Assembly (NCBI RefSeq): GCF_016107395.1
Contig: NZ_JAAIKO010000018.1
Span: 1 to 64,000 of the forward strand
Origin: Streptomyces fildesensis
Lineage (GTDB): Bacteria; Actinomycetota; Actinomycetes; Streptomycetales; Streptomycetaceae
DNA length: 64,000 bases
Reading direction: 5' to 3'
Below the pieces are notes generated by a model. The model did not search any database and was not told where the DNA came from. It saw only the letters and a program-made list of their open reading frames with translations. Both the position numbers and the translations under genes were made by a program. Position 1 is the first letter of the stretch. The number at the start of each line of letters is the position of its first letter. Of the stretch, positions 20,482 to 29,831 are shown one piece after another.

Positions 20482-23400
20482 TCATCCCCGCAGTCGCAGA
20501 CCGCGCGGAGTGGCGTGGAAGCCCGCGGTCTCCAGGGCGCGGCCCAGCGGTGAGGTGAGGGCCGACTCCCCGTTGGTGCGCTCCACGGTGAGCCGGCCGA
20601 GCGCGCCCTCCCGGACCGCCAGCGCCAGGGCGTCCGCGGCAGCGCGCAGCCGCTCCTCCTCGTCGGGCCAGGCGAGCAGCGTCTTCCCGCCGCGTTCCAC
20701 GTACAGGGCCAGCTCACCGTCGACGAGGACCACCAGGGCGCCCGCCTTGCGGCCCGGCTTGTGGGTGACGCCGTCGGGCTGTGCCGGCCAGGGCAGGGCG
20801 GCGCCGTACGCGTTGGCGGGGTCGGCGGCGGCGAGGACGACGGCCCGCTGTCCGGTGCGGGCGCCTTCCTCGCGGTCGCGGGCGGTGTTGATGGCGCGGA
20901 GCCGGTCCACCGCGCCGTCCATCGCGAACTGCGCGGCACCGAGCCCTTCGACCACGTATCCCCGCCGGGTCTGGCCGGTCTCCTCGAAGGCCGACAGCAC
21001 CCGGTAGGCGGCGGAGAAGCCGCCCTCGACGCCTTCGGATGCGACCGCCCCGCGCGTGACCACACCATGGCGGTCCAGCAGGGTGTGGACCAGGGCGTGG
21101 GCGCGCAGCGTCGGGTCGGACTCCGGGGGCGGGACGAGCGACCAGCGGCCCGCCGTCGTCGGGGGCCCGGTGCGGGACGCGGTCGCGCGCGGCGCCCGGC
21201 CGGTGAGGGAGCCGTAGCGACCACGGGGGACCGAACGCGGTGCGCGGTGCGCGGTGGATCCGGCGGTGCGCCCGGAACCGAGCAGGGCGCGCAGCGGTGC
21301 CAGGGTGTCGTTGGTGAGCCGGCCGGACCACGCCAGATCCCAGACGGCGTCCGCCAGCTCGGGGTCGGACGGGGCCTCGCCCGCGGCCCGCACCTGGTCG
21401 GCGATCTGCCGGAAGAACAGCCCGTAGCCGCCGGACAGCGCGCCGAGGACGGCCTGGTGCAGCGGGGAGAGTTCGAGCGGCTGGGGCTCCTTGAGCAGCA
21501 GCGGCGCGGTGTCGGCGAGATGGAGCGAGACCCAGCCGTCCTTGCCGGGCAGCGCCCCCGCACCGGACCACAGGACCTCGCCGGAGGCGGTCAGCTCGTC
21601 CAGCATCGCCGGGGTGTAGCCGGAGACCCGGGACGGCAGGACGAGCTTCTCCAGCGCGGAGGCCGGCACCTCGGCGCCCTGCAGTTGCTCGACGGCACGG
21701 ACCAGCCCGTCGATACCGCGCAGGCTGTGGGTGCCGACGTGCTGCCACTGGGGGAGGAACGTGGCGAGGGTGGCGGGCGGCACCGGTTCGACCTCGTGCC
21801 GCAGCGCGGCCAGCGAGCGGCGCCGCAGCCGGCGCAGCACCGCCGCGTCGCACCATTCGTGGCCCGCGCCGCCCGGCCGGAACTCGCCCTGGACGACACG
21901 GCCGCCCGCGGCCAGCCGCTGCAGCAGACCGTCCACCACGGCCGTGCCGAGACCGAAGCGCCGTGCGGCCTCGACGGAGGTGAACGGGCCGTGGGTGCGG
22001 GCGAAGCGGGCGAGCAGATCGCCGAGCGGGTCCTTGACCGGCTCGGTGAAGGCTTCGGGGACTCCGACGGGCAGCGCCGTGCCCAGTGCGTCCCGCAGCC
22101 GCCCGGCGTCCTCGACCGCCGCCCAGTGCTCGCCGCCGGCGATCCGGACCCGGATCGCGCGGCGCGCCGACTCCAGCTGCGCCGCCCAGCCCGGCTCGGC
22201 ACCGCGCGCCGCCAACTCGGCCTCGGTGAGCGGTCCGAGGAGCCGCAGCAGGTCGGCGACGCCTTCGGCGTCCTTGACCCGGCGGTCCTCCGTCAGCCAT
22301 TGCAGCTCCTGCTCCAGCTCGGCCAGGACATCGCCGTCCAGCAGCTCGCGCAGCTCGGCCTGGCCCAGCAGCTCCGCCAGCAGCCGGGAGTCCAGCGACA
22401 GGGCGGCGGCGCGGCGCTCGGCGAGCGGCGAGTCACCCTCGTAGAGGAACTGTGCGACGTAGCCGAAGAGCAGCGAGCGGGCGAAGGGGGAGGGCTCGGG
22501 TGTCGTGACCTCCACCAACCGCACCCGGCGCGCCTCGATGTCGCCCATGAGCTCGACGAGCCCGGGCACGTCGAAGACGTCCTGCAGACACTCGCGGACC
22601 GCTTCGAGGACGATCGGGAAGGAGCCGAAGTCCGAGGCGACCTGGAGGAGCTGGGCGGCGCGCTGGCGCTGTTGCCACAGCGGAGTGCGCTTGCCGGGGG
22701 AGCGCCGGGGCAGCAGCAGGGCGCGGGCAGCGCACTCGCGGAAGCGGGAGGCGAACAGGGCGGAGCCGCCGACCTGGTCGGTGACCAGCTGCTCGACCTC
22801 GCCCTTGTCGAAGGCGACGTCCGCGGCGCCGACCGGCGACTGGTCGCTGTCGAACTCGGTGCCCGCCCGGACCGGGTCGGCGCCGGTGTAGTCGCTGCCG
22901 GTGCCGTTGCCCGTGTCGTTGTCGAGCAGGTCGAGGCCCATGAGGTCGGCGTCCGGCAGTCGCAGCACGATGCCGTCGTCGGCGTGCATCACCTGGGCGT
23001 CCAGCCCGTAGCGCTCCATGAGGCGGGCGCCCAGCGCCAGCGCCCAGGGTGCGTGCACCTGCGCGCCGAAGGGGGAGTGGACCACCACCCGCCAGTCGCC
23101 CAGCTCGTCGCGGAACCGCTCCACGACGATCGTCCGGTCGTCGGGGATGTGACCGCAGGCCTGCCGCTGCTCCGACAGATACGCCAGCACGTTGTCCGTC
23201 GCCCAGGTGTCGAGCCCGGCCGCGGCCAGTCGTTCGCGGGCCTCCTCGGGCCCCAGCCGCCCGACCTCCCGGACGAAGGCGCCCACCGCCCGGCCGAGCT
23301 CCAGCGGGCGGCCCAGCTGGTCGCCCTTCCAGAAGGGGAGCCGGCCCGGCACCCCGGGTGCGGGCGTGACGAGCACCCGGTCGCGGGTGATGTCCTCGAT

Positions 23401-25197
23401 CCGCCAGGAGGTGGTGCCCAGCGTGAAGACATCGCCGACCCGCGACTCGTAGACCATCTCCTCGTCCAGCTCGCCGACCCGGCCGCCGCCCTTCTTCGGG
23501 TCGGAGCCGGCCAGGAAGACACCGAACAGCCCGCGGTCCGGGATGGTGCCGCCGGAGGTCACGGCCAGCCGCTGCGCTCCGGGGCGGCCGGCGACCGTGT
23601 TCGCCACCCGGTCCCAGACGATGCGCGGCCGCAGCTCGGCGAAGGCGTCGGAGGGGTAGCGGCCGCCCAGCATGTCGAGCACGGCCGTGTACGCGGAGTG
23701 CGGGAGCGCCGCGAAGGGCGCGGCCCGGCGCACCAGGGCGAGCAGCTCGTCCACGTCCCACGTGTCGAGCGCGGTCATGGCGACGATCTGCTGCGCCAGG
23801 ACGTCCAGCGGATTCGCCGGCACGCGCAGGGACTCGATGGAGCCGGTCCGCATCCGCTCGGTGACGACGGCCGCCTGTACGAGGTCACCGCGGTACTTGG
23901 GGAAGACCACACCCGTCGACACGGCACCCACCTGGTGACCGGCCCGGCCGACGCGCTGCAGCCCGGAGGCGACGGACGGCGGCGACTCCACCTGGATGAC
24001 GAGATCGACCGCGCCCATGTCGATGCCCAGTTCCAGGCTGGACGTCGCCACCACGGCGGGCAGCCGCCCTGCCTTGAGGTCCTCCTCGACGAGTGCGCGC
24101 TGCTCCTTGGACACCGACCCGTGGTGCGCGCGGGCCATCAGGGGTGGCGCGCCCTGCGCGGCACCCGACTGGGCCATGATCTCGGCGGGCAGCGAGGTGT
24201 CGGGCAGCGGTTCACCGGTTGCCCGCTCGTAGGCGATCTCGTTGAGGCGGTTGCACAGCCGCTCGGCCAGCCGACGGGAGTTGGCGAACACGATCGTCGA
24301 GCGGTGCGCCTGCACCAGATCGGCGATCCGCTCCTCCACATGCGGCCAGATCGACGCCCGCTGCTCCGCTCCCGCCGCGGGCCCGCTGTGATCCGCGACG
24401 GGGGAGCCGCCGAGCTCGCCCAGGTCCTCGACGGGCACGACCACCGACAGGTCGAACTTCTTCTGCGACGCCGGCTGGACGATCGTCACCTTGCGCTGCG
24501 GCGACAGATAGCGGGCGATCTCCTCGACCGGCCGGACCGTCGCGGACAGCCCGATCCGCCGGGCGGGCCGGTCGAGCAGCTCGTCCAGCCGCTCCAGCGA
24601 CAGGGCCAGATGCGCCCCGCGCTTCGTGCCCGCGACGGCGTGCACCTCGTCGAGGATCACCGTCTCCACCCCGCGCAGCGCCTCGCGGGCGGCGGAGGTG
24701 AGCATCAGGAAGAGCGACTCGGGGGTGGTGATCAGGATGTCCGGCGGGCGGGTGACCAGGGTGCGGCGTTCGGCGGCGGGGGTGTCCCCGGAGCGGATCC
24801 CGACCCGGACCTCGGGCTCGGGCAGGCCGAGCCGGACGGACTCCTGGCGCAGGCCCGTGAGCGGGCTGCGCAGGTTGCGCTCCACGTCGACCGCGAGGGC
24901 CTTGAGCGGGGACACGTACAGCACCCGGCAGCGGCGCTGGGTCTCGGCGGGCGGCGGGACGCTCGCCAGCCGGTCCAGCGAGGCCAGGAACGCGGCCAGC
25001 GTCTTGCCGGAGCCGGTGGGCGCGACCACCAGGACGTCGGAACCCTCGCCGATCGCCCGCCAGGCACCGGCCTGGGCGGCGGTGGGCGCGTGAAAGGCTC
25101 CCGTGAACCACGCTCGGGTGGCCGGGGAGAACGCCTCCAGGGCGGCGGCCGGGTCCCCTTCCGGTTCCGGCTCGCCCTGACTGCTCCGTCGCGACAT
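20482..25197 (-). CDS. lhr: Lhr-type large ATP-dependent helicase
   Basis: 1571 residues from ATG 25197. The first 850 or so residues are the Lhr core: Walker A APTGSGKT (Lys65), LDEVHAVAGTKRG, SAT motif (GLSATVRP), TIVFANSRRLAERL, TSSLELGIDMG and QRVGRAGHQVG, followed by the Lhr winged-helix and beta-barrel region (MLGGRYPSDAFAELRPRIVWD). The remaining 650 residues form the long C-terminal domain found in bacterial Lhr. Family knowledge: Lhr is a 3'-5' DNA/RNA:DNA helicase induced by DNA damage in mycobacteria. Coupling with nei points to base-damage repair. An acidic Asp/Asn/Thr-rich insertion (LLDNDTGNGTGSDYTGADP) interrupts the protein at about residue 760. Confidence 0.95.
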   Translation of the reverse strand: MSRRSSQGEPEPEGDPAAALEAFSPATRAWFTGAFHAPTAAQAGAWRAIGEGSDVLVVAPTGSGKTLAAFLASLDRLASVPPPAETQRRCRVLYVSPLKALAVDVERNLRSPLTGLRQESVRLGLPEPEVRVGIRSGDTPAAERRTLVTRPPDILITTPESLFLMLTSAAREALRGVETVILDEVHAVAGTKRGAHLALSLERLDELLDRPARRIGLSATVRPVEEIARYLSPQRKVTIVQPASQKKFDLSVVVPVEDLGELGGSPVADHSGPAAGAEQRASIWPHVEERIADLVQAHRSTIVFANSRRLAERLCNRLNEIAYERATGEPLPDTSLPAEIMAQSGAAQGAPPLMARAHHGSVSKEQRALVEEDLKAGRLPAVVATSSLELGIDMGAVDLVIQVESPPSVASGLQRVGRAGHQVGAVSTGVVFPKYRGDLVQAAVVTERMRTGSIESLRVPANPLDVLAQQIVAMTALDTWDVDELLALVRRAAPFAALPHSAYTAVLDMLGGRYPSDAFAELRPRIVWDRVANTVAGRPGAQRLAVTSGGTIPDRGLFGVFLAGSDPKKGGGRVGELDEEMVYESRVGDVFTLGTTSWRIEDITRDRVLVTPAPGVPGRLPFWKGDQLGRPLELGRAVGAFVREVGRLGPEEARERLAAAGLDTWATDNVLAYLSEQRQACGHIPDDRTIVVERFRDELGDWRVVVHSPFGAQVHAPWALALGARLMERYGLDAQVMHADDGIVLRLPDADLMGLDLLDNDTGNGTGSDYTGADPVRAGTEFDSDQSPVGAADVAFDKGEVEQLVTDQVGGSALFASRFRECAARALLLPRRSPGKRTPLWQQRQRAAQLLQVASDFGSFPIVLEAVRECLQDVFDVPGLVELMGDIEARRVRLVEVTTPEPSPFARSLLFGYVAQFLYEGDSPLAERRAAALSLDSRLLAELLGQAELRELLDGDVLAELEQELQWLTEDRRVKDAEGVADLLRLLGPLTEAELAARGAEPGWAAQLESARRAIRVRIAGGEHWAAVEDAGRLRDALGTALPVGVPEAFTEPVKDPLGDLLARFARTHGPFTSVEAARRFGLGTAVVDGLLQRLAAGGRVVQGEFRPGGAGHEWCDAAVLRRLRRRSLAALRHEVEPVPPATLATFLPQWQHVGTHSLRGIDGLVRAVEQLQGAEVPASALEKLVLPSRVSGYTPAMLDELTASGEVLWSGAGALPGKDGWVSLHLADTAPLLLKEPQPLELSPLHQAVLGALSGGYGLFFRQIADQVRAAGEAPSDPELADAVWDLAWSGRLTNDTLAPLRALLGSGRTAGSTAHRAPRSVPRGRYGSLTGRAPRATASRTGPPTTAGRWSLVPPPESDPTLRAHALVHTLLDRHGVVTRGAVASEGVEGGFSAAYRVLSAFEETGQTRRGYVVEGLGAAQFAMDGAVDRLRAINTARDREEGARTGQRAVVLAAADPANAYGAALPWPAQPDGVTHKPGRKAGALVVLVDGELALYVERGGKTLLAWPDEEERLRAAADALALAVREGALGRLTVERTNGESALTSPLGRALETAGFHATPRGLRLRG

Positions 25198-25349
25198 GTC
25201 CCCATCCTGCCCCGCCCCACTGACAACGGCCCCGGGACCCGCGTCGGGTCCTGCGCCGGTACCCGCTCAGGGACCCGGGCCGGGAGCCGCACCGGGACCC
25301 GCACCAGGGCCGTTCCGCGGGGTTCCAGGCCCGGACGCAGAATGGGTTC

Positions 25350-26216
25350 ATGGCACGACGCGAACCGGCACCCGAGCAGGCACGGCACTGGCAGCATCCG
25401 CAGCTGCCGGGCGTGGACCTGCTGCGCGCCCGGTACGTCAGCCACACCTTCTCCCGGCACTCCCACGACGGATATGTGATCGCGGCGGTCACCAAGGGCG
25501 TCGAGGGCATCGGCATGCCCGGCGGCGACCTCCGCGCGGGCGCGGGCGGGGTCGTCCTCATCAATCCCGAGACGCCGCACTCCGCGTACGCGGGGACCGA
25601 GGACGGCTGGAGCTACCGCGTCCTCTACCCGAGCATCGACGTGGTGGCGGCCGTCGCCGCCGAGACGACCGGCCGGAACGGCACCCCGGCGTTCACCGAC
25701 ACCGTCCTCGACGACCCGGACTGCGCCCGGCAGATCGCGGACATCCACGCCGCCGCGGAACGCGACAACGCGCTCGCGGCCGACACCCTGCTGCGGGTCG
25801 CCGTCGCCGGGCTGCTGCGCCGCTACGGCGCGGACCCCGTCGCGCCGGGCGCGCTGCCGTCCGCCGGTGCGCTGGCCGCCGGGCGGGCCAGGGAACTGCT
25901 CGTCGAGCGGATCGCGTGCCCGCCGACGCTGGACCAACTGGCCGCGGAACTCGGCACCAAGCCGTTCGCGCTGCTGCGCGCGTTCAAGAGCGCCTACGGG
26001 CTGCCGCCGCACGCCTGGCTGACCGGCGAGCGGGTGCGGGCGGCCCGCCGGATGCTCGACACCGGGACCCCGCCCGCCGAAGCGGCACTCGCGGTGGGGT
26101 TTACCGACCAGCCTCATCTGAACCGGCACTTCACCCGCATCGTGGGTGTACCCCCGGGCGCCTACCGGCGCGAACGCGCAAGAACGTACAAGACAGGCGA
26201 GGACCTCGCTCCCTAA
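25350..26216 (+). CDS. AraC-family transcriptional regulator
   Basis: 288 residues from ATG 25350. The N-terminal cupin-type sensing domain carries FSRHSHDGYVIAAVTKGVEGI and NPETPHSAYAGT. The C-terminal double helix-turn-helix is clear (LDQLAAELGTKPFALLRAFKSAYGLPPHAWLTGERVRAARRML, then AALAVGFTDQPHLNRHFTRIVGVPPGAYRR). It lies 10 bp before azlC on the same strand, and such AraC-azlCD units are common, so branched-chain amino acids or related export substrates are likely effectors (inference). It is divergent from lhr. The 152-bp spacer is full of GGGACC-like short repeats and shows no clear operator. CAGAAT six bases before the ATG could be a leaderless -10. Confidence 0.9.
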   Translation: MARREPAPEQARHWQHPQLPGVDLLRARYVSHTFSRHSHDGYVIAAVTKGVEGIGMPGGDLRAGAGGVVLINPETPHSAYAGTEDGWSYRVLYPSIDVVAAVAAETTGRNGTPAFTDTVLDDPDCARQIADIHAAAERDNALAADTLLRVAVAGLLRRYGADPVAPGALPSAGALAAGRARELLVERIACPPTLDQLAAELGTKPFALLRAFKSAYGLPPHAWLTGERVRAARRMLDTGTPPAEAALAVGFTDQPHLNRHFTRIVGVPPGAYRRERARTYKTGEDLAP

Positions 26217-26226
26217 CGTTCGTGGA

Positions 26227-27066
26227 GTGACACGAGCAGCACACATACACAGTTCTCAGGCGGAGCCGTCGGAGTCCTCGGATGCGACGGAGTCTTCGGA
26301 CGCGTCCGAGGCGTTGGAGACGTTGCAGGCGCCGGAACCTGCGACGAGGCCGACGTCCGCCGTGGTCCGTGACGCGCTGGCCGTCGGTGTCGCCGTCGGC
26401 CTGTCCGGGTTCGCCTTCGGCGTGACCTCGGCCGGGGCCGGTCTGACCGTCGCGCAGACCTGCGCGCTCTCCTTGCTGGTCTTCAGCGGCGCCTCGCAGT
26501 TCGCCCTGGTCGGCGCGCTGGGCGCGGGCGGCAGCCCGTTCGCGGCGGCAGCCGGTGCGTTCTTCCTCGGCGCGCGCAACGCGTTCTACGGGCTGCGGCT
26601 GTCGCAGCTGCTGCGCCTTCCCCGGGCGGTGCGCCCGTTCGCCGCCCAGTGGGTGATCGACGAGACCTCCGCCGTCACCCTGGCGCAGCCCGACCGGCGC
26701 AGCGCGCGGGTCGGCTTCACCGTCACCGGCGTCACCATCTACCTGCTGTGGAACCTGACCACGCTCCTGGGCGCGCTCGGCGCCTCCGCGCTGGGCGACC
26801 CGGCCGGCTGGGGGCTGGACGCGGCAGGTCCCGCCGTCTTCCTCGCGCTGCTCGCGCCCATGTTGAAGGGCCGCCGAGAGCGCACAGTGGCCGGGCTCGC
26901 CGTCATCCTCGCCCTGGCCTGTGTGCCGCTGCTGCCCGCCGGAGTGCCGGTACTCGTCGCGGCACTCGCCGCACCGATCGTCCTGATCGCCGCACGCCGC
27001 GGGACGGCACGCGAGGACGCCGCCGATGCCACCACCACCGCACAGCGGACGGAGAAGGACCGATGA
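26227..27066 (+). CDS. azlC: AzlC-family branched-chain amino acid exporter, large subunit
   Basis: 279 residues from GTG 26227. After a Ser/Glu-rich N-terminal stretch (residues 10-45) come the AzlC hallmark sequences: FAFGVTSAGAGLTVAQTCALSLLVFSGASQFALVG, FFLGARNAFYGLRLSQLL and QWVIDETSAVTL, with about six membrane helices. AzlC and AzlD together export branched-chain amino acids or analogues. TAACGT at 26214-26219 overlaps the TAA stop of the AraC gene and lies seven bases before the GTG, so azlCD may have its own leaderless promoter. The stop codon overlaps azlD by 4 bp. Confidence 0.92.
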   Translation: MTRAAHIHSSQAEPSESSDATESSDASEALETLQAPEPATRPTSAVVRDALAVGVAVGLSGFAFGVTSAGAGLTVAQTCALSLLVFSGASQFALVGALGAGGSPFAAAAGAFFLGARNAFYGLRLSQLLRLPRAVRPFAAQWVIDETSAVTLAQPDRRSARVGFTVTGVTIYLLWNLTTLLGALGASALGDPAGWGLDAAGPAVFLALLAPMLKGRRERTVAGLAVILALACVPLLPAGVPVLVAALAAPIVLIAARRGTAREDAADATTTAQRTEKDR

Positions 27067-27374
27067 CCACCTGGATCGCGATCGGTGTGACCGCCTTCGG
27101 CTGCTACGCGGTGAAGCTGCTCGGCCTCTCCGTGCCCGCCGGGATCCTGGAGCGGCCGCTGGTGAAGCGGCTCGCCGCCCTCGTCCCGCTCGCTCTGCTC
27201 GCCGCTCTCACCGCGCTGCAGACGTTCAGCACCAGCGAGCTGAAACTCGTCGTCGACGCCCGCGCGGCCGGGCTCGCCGCGGCGGCGGTGGCGCTGCTGC
27301 TGCGCGCACCGTTCCTGGTCGTGATCGGTGCGGCGGTCCTGGTGACCGCCGCCGTACGGGCCCTGACCGGCTGA
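27063..27374 (+). CDS. azlD: AzlD-family branched-chain amino acid exporter, small subunit
   Basis: 103 residues starting at ATG 27063 within the azlC stop (ATGA). It is a small protein with three or four membrane helices (TWIAIGVTAFGCYAVKLLGL, LVPLALLAALTALQTF, AAGLAAAAVALLLRAPFLVVIGAAVLVTA), typical of AzlD in size and hydropathy. Coupling to azlC indicates stoichiometric production of the two subunits. Confidence 0.92.
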   Translation: MTTWIAIGVTAFGCYAVKLLGLSVPAGILERPLVKRLAALVPLALLAALTALQTFSTSELKLVVDARAAGLAAAAVALLLRAPFLVVIGAAVLVTAAVRALTG

Positions 27375-27410
27375 CCCGCTGACCGGCCGATCGAACCGCC
27401 CGACCACGTT

Positions 27411-28325
27411 TCAGATGATGGGGCGGCCGTAGGCGCGCAGTGTCCGCAGGGCCTCGATGGTGATGATCGGCCGCCACTCCAGCCGGGTGCCCGGCGCCCA
27501 TGCGCGCCAGCGCATCGGCCAGCCGCCGTCCTCGCCCTGCTCCGCCGTCAGGAAGTCCAGCGACCGTTCCAGCTCCGCGTCGGTGAACCACTGCCGGGCC
27601 AGCGAATCCGGGCCGCGGGCGTAGTCGTACGCGAAGTGGTACTCGCCCGGCGCGTATCCGGCGGGCAGCGGATACCGGTCCGCGCGGTCCGGATCCAGCA
27701 CCACCAGCTGCTGCTCGCGCACCAGCTTCCCCAGCCGGTGCGCCGCGTCCCGTGCCCGCGCCCGGTCGGGGACGGCGTCCAGGAACGCAACCGCCGCCTC
27801 GACCTCGTACGGATGCGTCGCGTCCAGTGCCTCGATCGCCGCCCAGCAGAAGTCCGTGGCCCGGAACAGCCACGCGTGCCACACCCCGTTGTCGTGCAGC
27901 GTTCCCACCACAGGACCCGTCGCCAGCAAGGAGCCCTTCGGGGCCTCGACGACCGGGATCCACGGTGCCGCCGGATAGCCCCGCAGCGACGGATGCACCG
28001 CGGGCAGCGCCCCCTCCGCCGTCGACACCTCCGTCAGATACCGGCACACCCGCTCGGCCCGCTGCCCCCCGCACCGCCCGATCCCGTCGAGCACGCGCAA
28101 CGCGTGCGCCGTGGGCAACGGCTGGCTCACCGGCCCCCGCAGATCCGGCTCCAGGGCGTGCCCGAAGCCGCCGTCGTCGTTGCGGTAGGCGTTCAGCGCG
28201 GTCTCGACCGCCTCGGCCGCCGCGTCCGACCCGTCGAGGAAGTGGAAGGTGAACCTGCGCTGCTCGAGCACGCGCGCGGTCTGCCACACGAAGTGCTCTG
28301 CGCGCGCGAGGGGAGTTCCTGGCAT
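27411..28325 (-). CDS. Alpha-alpha toroid (prenyltransferase/squalene-cyclase-like) protein
   Basis: 304 residues from ATG 28325. Repeated helical QW-like elements are visible (NAYRNDDGGFGHALEPDLRGP, LTAEQGEDGGWPMRW), as in the alpha/alpha toroid fold of terpene cyclases and protein prenyltransferases. No DXDD or zinc ligands of a known enzyme are obvious, so catalytic function is uncertain. It is commonly annotated only by fold in Streptomyces. On the minus strand TACTGT lies exactly six bases before the ATG, suggesting a leaderless mRNA. A longer in-frame start at 28406 has no such support. It is convergent with azlD. Confidence 0.7.
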   Translation of the reverse strand: MPGTPLARAEHFVWQTARVLEQRRFTFHFLDGSDAAAEAVETALNAYRNDDGGFGHALEPDLRGPVSQPLPTAHALRVLDGIGRCGGQRAERVCRYLTEVSTAEGALPAVHPSLRGYPAAPWIPVVEAPKGSLLATGPVVGTLHDNGVWHAWLFRATDFCWAAIEALDATHPYEVEAAVAFLDAVPDRARARDAAHRLGKLVREQQLVVLDPDRADRYPLPAGYAPGEYHFAYDYARGPDSLARQWFTDAELERSLDFLTAEQGEDGGWPMRWRAWAPGTRLEWRPIITIEALRTLRAYGRPII

Positions 28326-28451
28326 GTCCGCACAGTAGGGCGCCTTCCCCGCAGTGCATACGCCTGGCACAAGGGAGCACCCGGCCGTGCGACCCCAAGC
28401 CCCCATGTGCGGGATCCTCCCGCCCCGAAGTTGACGATTCCGGCGGGCTCC

Positions 28452-29831
28452 TCAGGCCTTCGCGGGGTCGGGAGCCGATGCCGGGACCGGGGTCGGCGGT
28501 GCCGGCCCGGGCCAGGACGGCAGCAGCTCCGTGGTGACGAAGGCGACGACGGCCGCCAGGATCACGACCGGCATCATGGCCGAGCTGTCGAGCAGCAGGA
28601 CCACGAGCACCACACTGCTGACCGGCAGCCGCAGGGCGCTGGCCGCCGAGGCCGCCATTCCCGCCGCCAGGGCCGAAATGAGCCCCAGGCCCGGAAGAGG
28701 CGCGCACAGGACGCCCGCGGCGGCCCCGAGGAAGAGCGCGGGGAAGATGGGGCCGCCTCGCAGGCTGCCGAGACAGAGCGCGTACGCGGTGCCCTTGAAC
28801 AGCAGGACGGCGACGAGCGCCCCGATCCCCCAGGCGTGCGGGTCGCCGGCCATCGCGGTGAGCGTGCTCTGGCCCGACGAGGCGACCTCGTCGGGCGCGC
28901 GGTCGGTGATCAGCGCGTAGAGGGCGGCGCAGCCCGCCGCGCCCAGCGCGCACAGCACCGTCCGGGGGAACGTCCGTACCGGGACGAACGCCGCGGTCAG
29001 CCGGCCCGCGCCCAGCACCAGGTGCACGAAGGTGCCGATGGCCACGGCCATGAGCAGCGACCAGAGGACGTCCCCCGCGTCCAGCCGGGGAAAGGGGGTG
29101 GGCAGCTTCAGCGCCAGGCTGCCGGTCTGCAGCCCGGTCCACCGTCCGAAGCCGGTGAACACCAGCGCCCCCACCCCGCTGGACAGCAGGGCCGGCAGCA
29201 TGACGGCGAACAGCTGTGGACCACCGACCCCCGCCACCTCGATGAGCAGCACGGCCGCGATCAGCGGGTTGCCGAAGATGGCCGCGATGGCCGCGGCGGC
29301 GCCGGCCGCGCCCAGAAGGGCCGTGCTCTGCGGGGTCGCCGCGCCCCGGGCGAGGTTTCTGAAGAGCAGCGCCAGGCCGCTGCCGAGCGCGATCAGCGGC
29401 GCCTCGGGTCCCAGGACCGCGCCGAACGGCAGACTCGCCATCGCGGCGAGCAGCACACCGGGCAGCGCGATGGGCGACGCGCCTCCGACGTGCAGTCCGG
29501 AGGCGGGGATGTGCCCGCCCCCGCCGGGCAGCCGCGTGGCGATCAGGCCGACACAGACACCGGCGATCGCGAGGAGGGGCAGCGGCCACCACCACGGCGG
29601 GGTGTCCCAGCCCCAGGCATGCGGGATATCGGCCCACAGCACGTGTTCCAGCTGGTGCATCCCGACGAGGAACCAGAACGCGGCAAGGGACACCGGGATG
29701 CCGATGAGGGCGCAGAGGACGAGCGACTTGAGGTAGCCCGGCGTCAGCAGGATGGCCCGCAACAGGTCCGGTTCCTCCGGCTGCGCCTCGCCGTCCGCGG
29801 CTGCCGCCGTCCGGGGTTTCGGTTCCGTCAT
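28452..29831 (-). CDS. CLC-family chloride channel or transporter
   Basis: 459 residues from ATG 29831. About ten membrane segments with CLC selectivity-filter elements: GGGGHIPASGLHVGG, GAVLGPEAPLIALGSG (gating glutamate present) and GGPIFPALFLGAAAG. Bacterial CLC proteins are either Cl-/H+ antiporters or channels, and I cannot decide from the residues read. It starts within the stop codon of the upstream potassium channel gene (4-bp overlap). Co-production of an anion and a cation pathway would allow electrically balanced salt movement, for example in osmotic or acid stress (inference). Confidence 0.88.
   Translation of the reverse strand: MTEPKPRTAAAADGEAQPEEPDLLRAILLTPGYLKSLVLCALIGIPVSLAAFWFLVGMHQLEHVLWADIPHAWGWDTPPWWWPLPLLAIAGVCVGLIATRLPGGGGHIPASGLHVGGASPIALPGVLLAAMASLPFGAVLGPEAPLIALGSGLALLFRNLARGAATPQSTALLGAAGAAAAIAAIFGNPLIAAVLLIEVAGVGGPQLFAVMLPALLSSGVGALVFTGFGRWTGLQTGSLALKLPTPFPRLDAGDVLWSLLMAVAIGTFVHLVLGAGRLTAAFVPVRTFPRTVLCALGAAGCAALYALITDRAPDEVASSGQSTLTAMAGDPHAWGIGALVAVLLFKGTAYALCLGSLRGGPIFPALFLGAAAGVLCAPLPGLGLISALAAGMAASAASALRLPVSSVVLVVLLLDSSAMMPVVILAAVVAFVTTELLPSWPGPAPPTPVPASAPDPAKA

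Noticed and set aside
20761..25479. 1572-codon open frame antisense to lhr
   Set aside because: Same GC-bias artefact; the lhr strand carries all helicase motifs.
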